From Mariniblastus sp. (GTDB lineage: Bacteria > Planctomycetota > Planctomycetia > Pirellulales > Pirellulaceae): DNA of 42,511 bases. Below are positions 42,463 through 42,511 of the stretch, piece after piece; within the stretch, counting starts at the first letter, position 1; each line of letters starts with the position of its first letter. The notes beneath the pieces were generated by a model. That model was not told the DNA's origin, searched no databases, and saw nothing but the letters and a program-made list of their open reading frames with translations. The stretch spans positions 1 through 42,511 of the forward strand of contig JAKVBG010000032.1 in assembly GCA_022447605.1 (NCBI GenBank), in the 5' to 3' direction. A program made the position numbers and the translations under genes.

Positions 42463-42511
42463 AACAGCTGCGACTGACGCCTGATCGCATGAGCAACCGA
42501 CATGGTCAACC
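42447..42511 (+). CDS. Possible start of the next moxR-operon gene (partial)
   Basis: An ATG at 42447, inside the end of the VWA gene, opens a frame with no stop to the window edge (MGTRLKQLRLTPDRMSN and on). Another in-frame ATG lies at 42489. The basic start and 16-base overlap suit an operon member, and planctomycete operons of this kind often continue with further membrane proteins, but only 21 complete codons are visible. Confidence 0.35.
   Translation, partial: MGTRLKQLRLTPDRMSNRHGQ

Overview
The window reads as chromosomal DNA from a planctomycete, most likely a Pirellulales-type marine or freshwater heterotroph. This rests on recognised protein families rather than on a marker gene. 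Planctomycete hallmarks are two formylglycine sulfatases, a DUF1559 protein with a pilin-like N-terminus, a DUF1080-ThuA fusion, a DUF1571 protein, a DUF4159 protein, a MoxR/DUF58/BatA/VWA operon, and FhcC of the methanopterin-linked C1 pathway. Base composition is GC-rich with long antisense open frames. I see no rRNA, tRNA, IS element, phage gene or CRISPR array.

Layout. 1-4467: tail of a papain-like peptidase, a secreted sulfatase, a DinB-like protein (-), a DUF1559 protein (-), a small cupin and a small membrane protein. 4486-10203: a Rieske oxygenase (-), then a + strand group of a DUF6786-like protein, a second sulfatase and a DUF1080-ThuA protein, which looks like a sulfated-glycan utilisation locus. 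10292-15765 (-): an FAD-dependent oxidoreductase downstream of a 1344-residue protein I cannot assign. 16171-22053: a secreted beta-propeller protein with a DPFK-repeat tail, a terminator plus 14-bp tandem repeat plus second terminator, purH, a zinc-ribbon protein, an uncatalogued 58-codon gene on the minus strand, and a secreted cysteine-rich protein of three 40-residue repeats. 22568-27725: tex with two large disordered insertions, a DUF3144-like gene overlapping it, an unknown gene and a DUF1571 gene, probably one operon. 27791-31734: fhcC (-) diverging from a mobA-like gene, rsfS (-), a Nudix hydrolase and a threonine/serine dehydratase. 31766-42511: an MFS transporter convergent with a DUF4159 protein (-), which diverges from a moxR, DUF58, BatA-like, VWA operon running off the right edge.

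Functional picture. The left third suggests extracellular or periplasmic attack on sulfated sugars. The centre mixes housekeeping genes (purH, tex, rsfS) with lineage-specific secreted proteins. The right end is an envelope-associated MoxR/VWA system of unknown target. No defence or mobile system is visible. The most novel-looking items are the cysteine-rich repeat protein, the enlarged Tex, the repeat/terminator region before purH, the 1344-residue orphan, and the MoxR/VWA/DUF4159 locus. All family names come from recalled motifs; no database search was run.
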